A stretch of 64,000 nt of DNA, from the NCBI GenBank assembly GCA_020636905.1, contig JACJWX010000025.1, positions 106,591-170,590 of the forward strand. The letters are read 5' to 3'. A program made the position numbers and the translations under genes. Below, piece by piece: positions 62,876-64,000 of this stretch (the first letter of the stretch is position 1; every line of letters starts with the position of its first letter). This DNA is from Actinomycetota bacterium. GTDB taxonomy: Bacteria > Actinomycetota > Thermoleophilia > Miltoncostaeales > Miltoncostaeaceae. Below the pieces are notes generated by a model, which had not been told where the DNA came from, did no database searches, and saw nothing but the letters and a program-made list of their open reading frames with translations.

Positions 62876-63951
62876 GAAGCGCACGGGTGAGCCGCCCGGA
62901 CGTGGAGGGCCGACGGTGCGACGTGTACCCGGTCGCGTCCGGCCTGTTTGGCCGCGTACATGAGTCGGTCGGCCCGGTCGATCAGGTCGTACAGCATTTC
63001 GTCGTCCGGGGTGGGCGGCTCCGGTGGTGCCGCGAAGACTCCCCCGACGCTCACCGTCACCGGCACCGGCTCGGTGAGCTGAACCACCCGCTCGCGAATG
63101 CGCTCGGCCGCCGCGTGCAGGCCATCCGCTGAACCCACCGACAGCACCACGCAGAATTCCTCGCCACCGAGACGCACCAGGAGATCCTCGGGACGTACCG
63201 CCTGCCGGAGGACGTCGGCGACGGCCCGTAGGACATCGTCGCCCACACGATGCCCATGGACGTCGTTGACCTGTTTGAAGTGGTCGACGTCCGCCACCAG
63301 AACCCCCACCAGCACGTTTCCCTCCCGTGCGGCCTCCAGCACGCGCCCGGCCTGCTCGGCCAACCCCCGCCGATTGCTCAACCCGGTCAGCGCATCCACC
63401 CCGGCGGCTCGCCGCGCCATGCCGGCCGCCCGCTCCAGATCTCGGCGGTACTTGAACACGAAGGAGTTCGACGCCAGGAACATGGTGATCATCGACACCG
63501 TCCCAAGGGCCACCAGGAACCACGACGCCCCACCGGTCCTGAGGACGAAGCCGAACGCGACCCCGACCAGACCGACCAGCGGCAGGATCTGGCCGGTGCC
63601 CACGCGTGTCGCCGCCATCACGATCAGCGACGTGCAGACGGCGGCGAGTGTGGGGAGCACCGTCGCGGCCTGCGCCGCGGTGCCCACGAGCGCGACGATG
63701 ACCGCGGTTCCAATCGCGTGCACGGTCAGCTTCACCGGCCCCGGGTGCAGGTTGAAGAGCACCGATACCGAGAGCACCGTCGCCAGGACCGCCGCAACGT
63801 AGACGTAGTCCGCCCGATCGGGTCGAAAGAAGCTTGTGTCGGCCACCGCGAAGAGCAGCAGGCCGCCGAGCAGCGCGAGACCGGACTCGGTGCGCGTCGA
63901 GTCGTTGCTTCGCGCGCGGACGAATCCCGGGAGTGCCGATGGGCGCCTCAT
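62872..63951 (-). CDS. Membrane diguanylate cyclase (GGEEF) with I-site
   Basis: A 359-residue paralogue of the next gene: six membrane helices (25-165) then a GGDEF domain with LVADVDHFKQVNDVHGH and GGEEF (262-266). An RPED sequence at 253-256 is the RxxD inhibitory site, so this copy should be feedback-inhibited. It is transcribed first and its stop overlaps the GTG of the downstream copy. Its ATG is 50 bases from the window end. Confidence 0.93.
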   Translation of the reverse strand: MRRPSALPGFVRARSNDSTRTESGLALLGGLLLFAVADTSFFRPDRADYVYVAAVLATVLSVSVLFNLHPGPVKLTVHAIGTAVIVALVGTAAQAATVLPTLAAVCTSLIVMAATRVGTGQILPLVGLVGVAFGFVLRTGGASWFLVALGTVSMITMFLASNSFVFKYRRDLERAAGMARRAAGVDALTGLSNRRGLAEQAGRVLEAAREGNVLVGVLVADVDHFKQVNDVHGHRVGDDVLRAVADVLRQAVRPEDLLVRLGGEEFCVVLSVGSADGLHAAAERIRERVVQLTEPVPVTVSVGGVFAAPPEPPTPDDEMLYDLIDRADRLMYAAKQAGRDRVHVAPSALHVRAAHPCAS

Positions 63952-64000
63952 GCCAGTACCATCGGCGTTTCGGGCGCCCGGGATGACGCCAGACCGAGCG

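Overview
The window is a high-GC (about 68-70% by eye), gene-dense bacterial chromosome segment. Gene content (one-chain multidomain acyl-CoA carboxylase, DnaE2 polymerase, methylmalonyl-CoA mutase/MeaB operon, many GTG starts, ATGA/GTGA stop-start overlaps and several possibly leaderless genes) suggests an actinobacterium. A deep lineage such as Thermoleophilia is my guess, not something the sequence proves. I saw no tRNA, rRNA, CRISPR array, prophage or insertion sequence, and no gene-free stretch longer than about 275 bases.

Layout. 1-6143: the end of dnaE2, a hypothetical gene, a membrane-anchored metallophosphoesterase, flippase-like and PAP2 membrane proteins, a glycerophosphodiesterase and a beta-lactamase-fold hydrolase. 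6188-11665: the 1825-residue acyl-CoA carboxylase. 11800-22904: the centrepiece, a polyhydroxyalkanoate (PHA) locus. It runs, on the minus strand, phaQ-like PadR repressor, short PhaE-like subunit, class III-type PhaC, a PhaJ-like hydratase with a phasin-like head and a histone-H1/PhaF-like tail, 3-hydroxyacyl-CoA dehydrogenase, a catalytically degenerate short-chain dehydrogenase, class I-type PhaC, phasin and an XRE regulator. Crotonase and thiolase diverge from phaQ across a perfect operator-like palindrome, and an unusual KAS III fusion faces the cluster.

The genes imply this route: thiolase makes acetoacetyl-CoA, the dehydrogenase gives (S)-3-hydroxybutyryl-CoA, crotonase gives crotonyl-CoA, the PhaJ-like protein rehydrates it to the (R)-isomer, and two synthases polymerise it. 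No active PhaB is visible. A methylmalonyl-CoA mutase operon (34661-41016) and the acyl-CoA carboxylase could link odd-chain precursors to this polymer.

23013-34544: a CAP protein, ErpA/IscA, a secreted toroid protein, RraA-like, nfeD-stomatin-cupin-AcuC-MBL run, a MoxR/CoxE pair split by a Phd/PIN toxin-antitoxin module, and a second small TA-like pair. 41156-53618: Dps, threonine aldolase, glutaredoxin, an OafA-like acyltransferase, a MMPL transporter/two-component operon, a quinone oxidoreductase and hypothetical genes. 53629-63951: a VapBC module, then a nucleotide-signalling block: Crp/Fnr regulator coupled to a SAM-cyclase-AAA-TPR protein, a GGDEF-EAL protein and two tandem GGEEF diguanylate cyclases.
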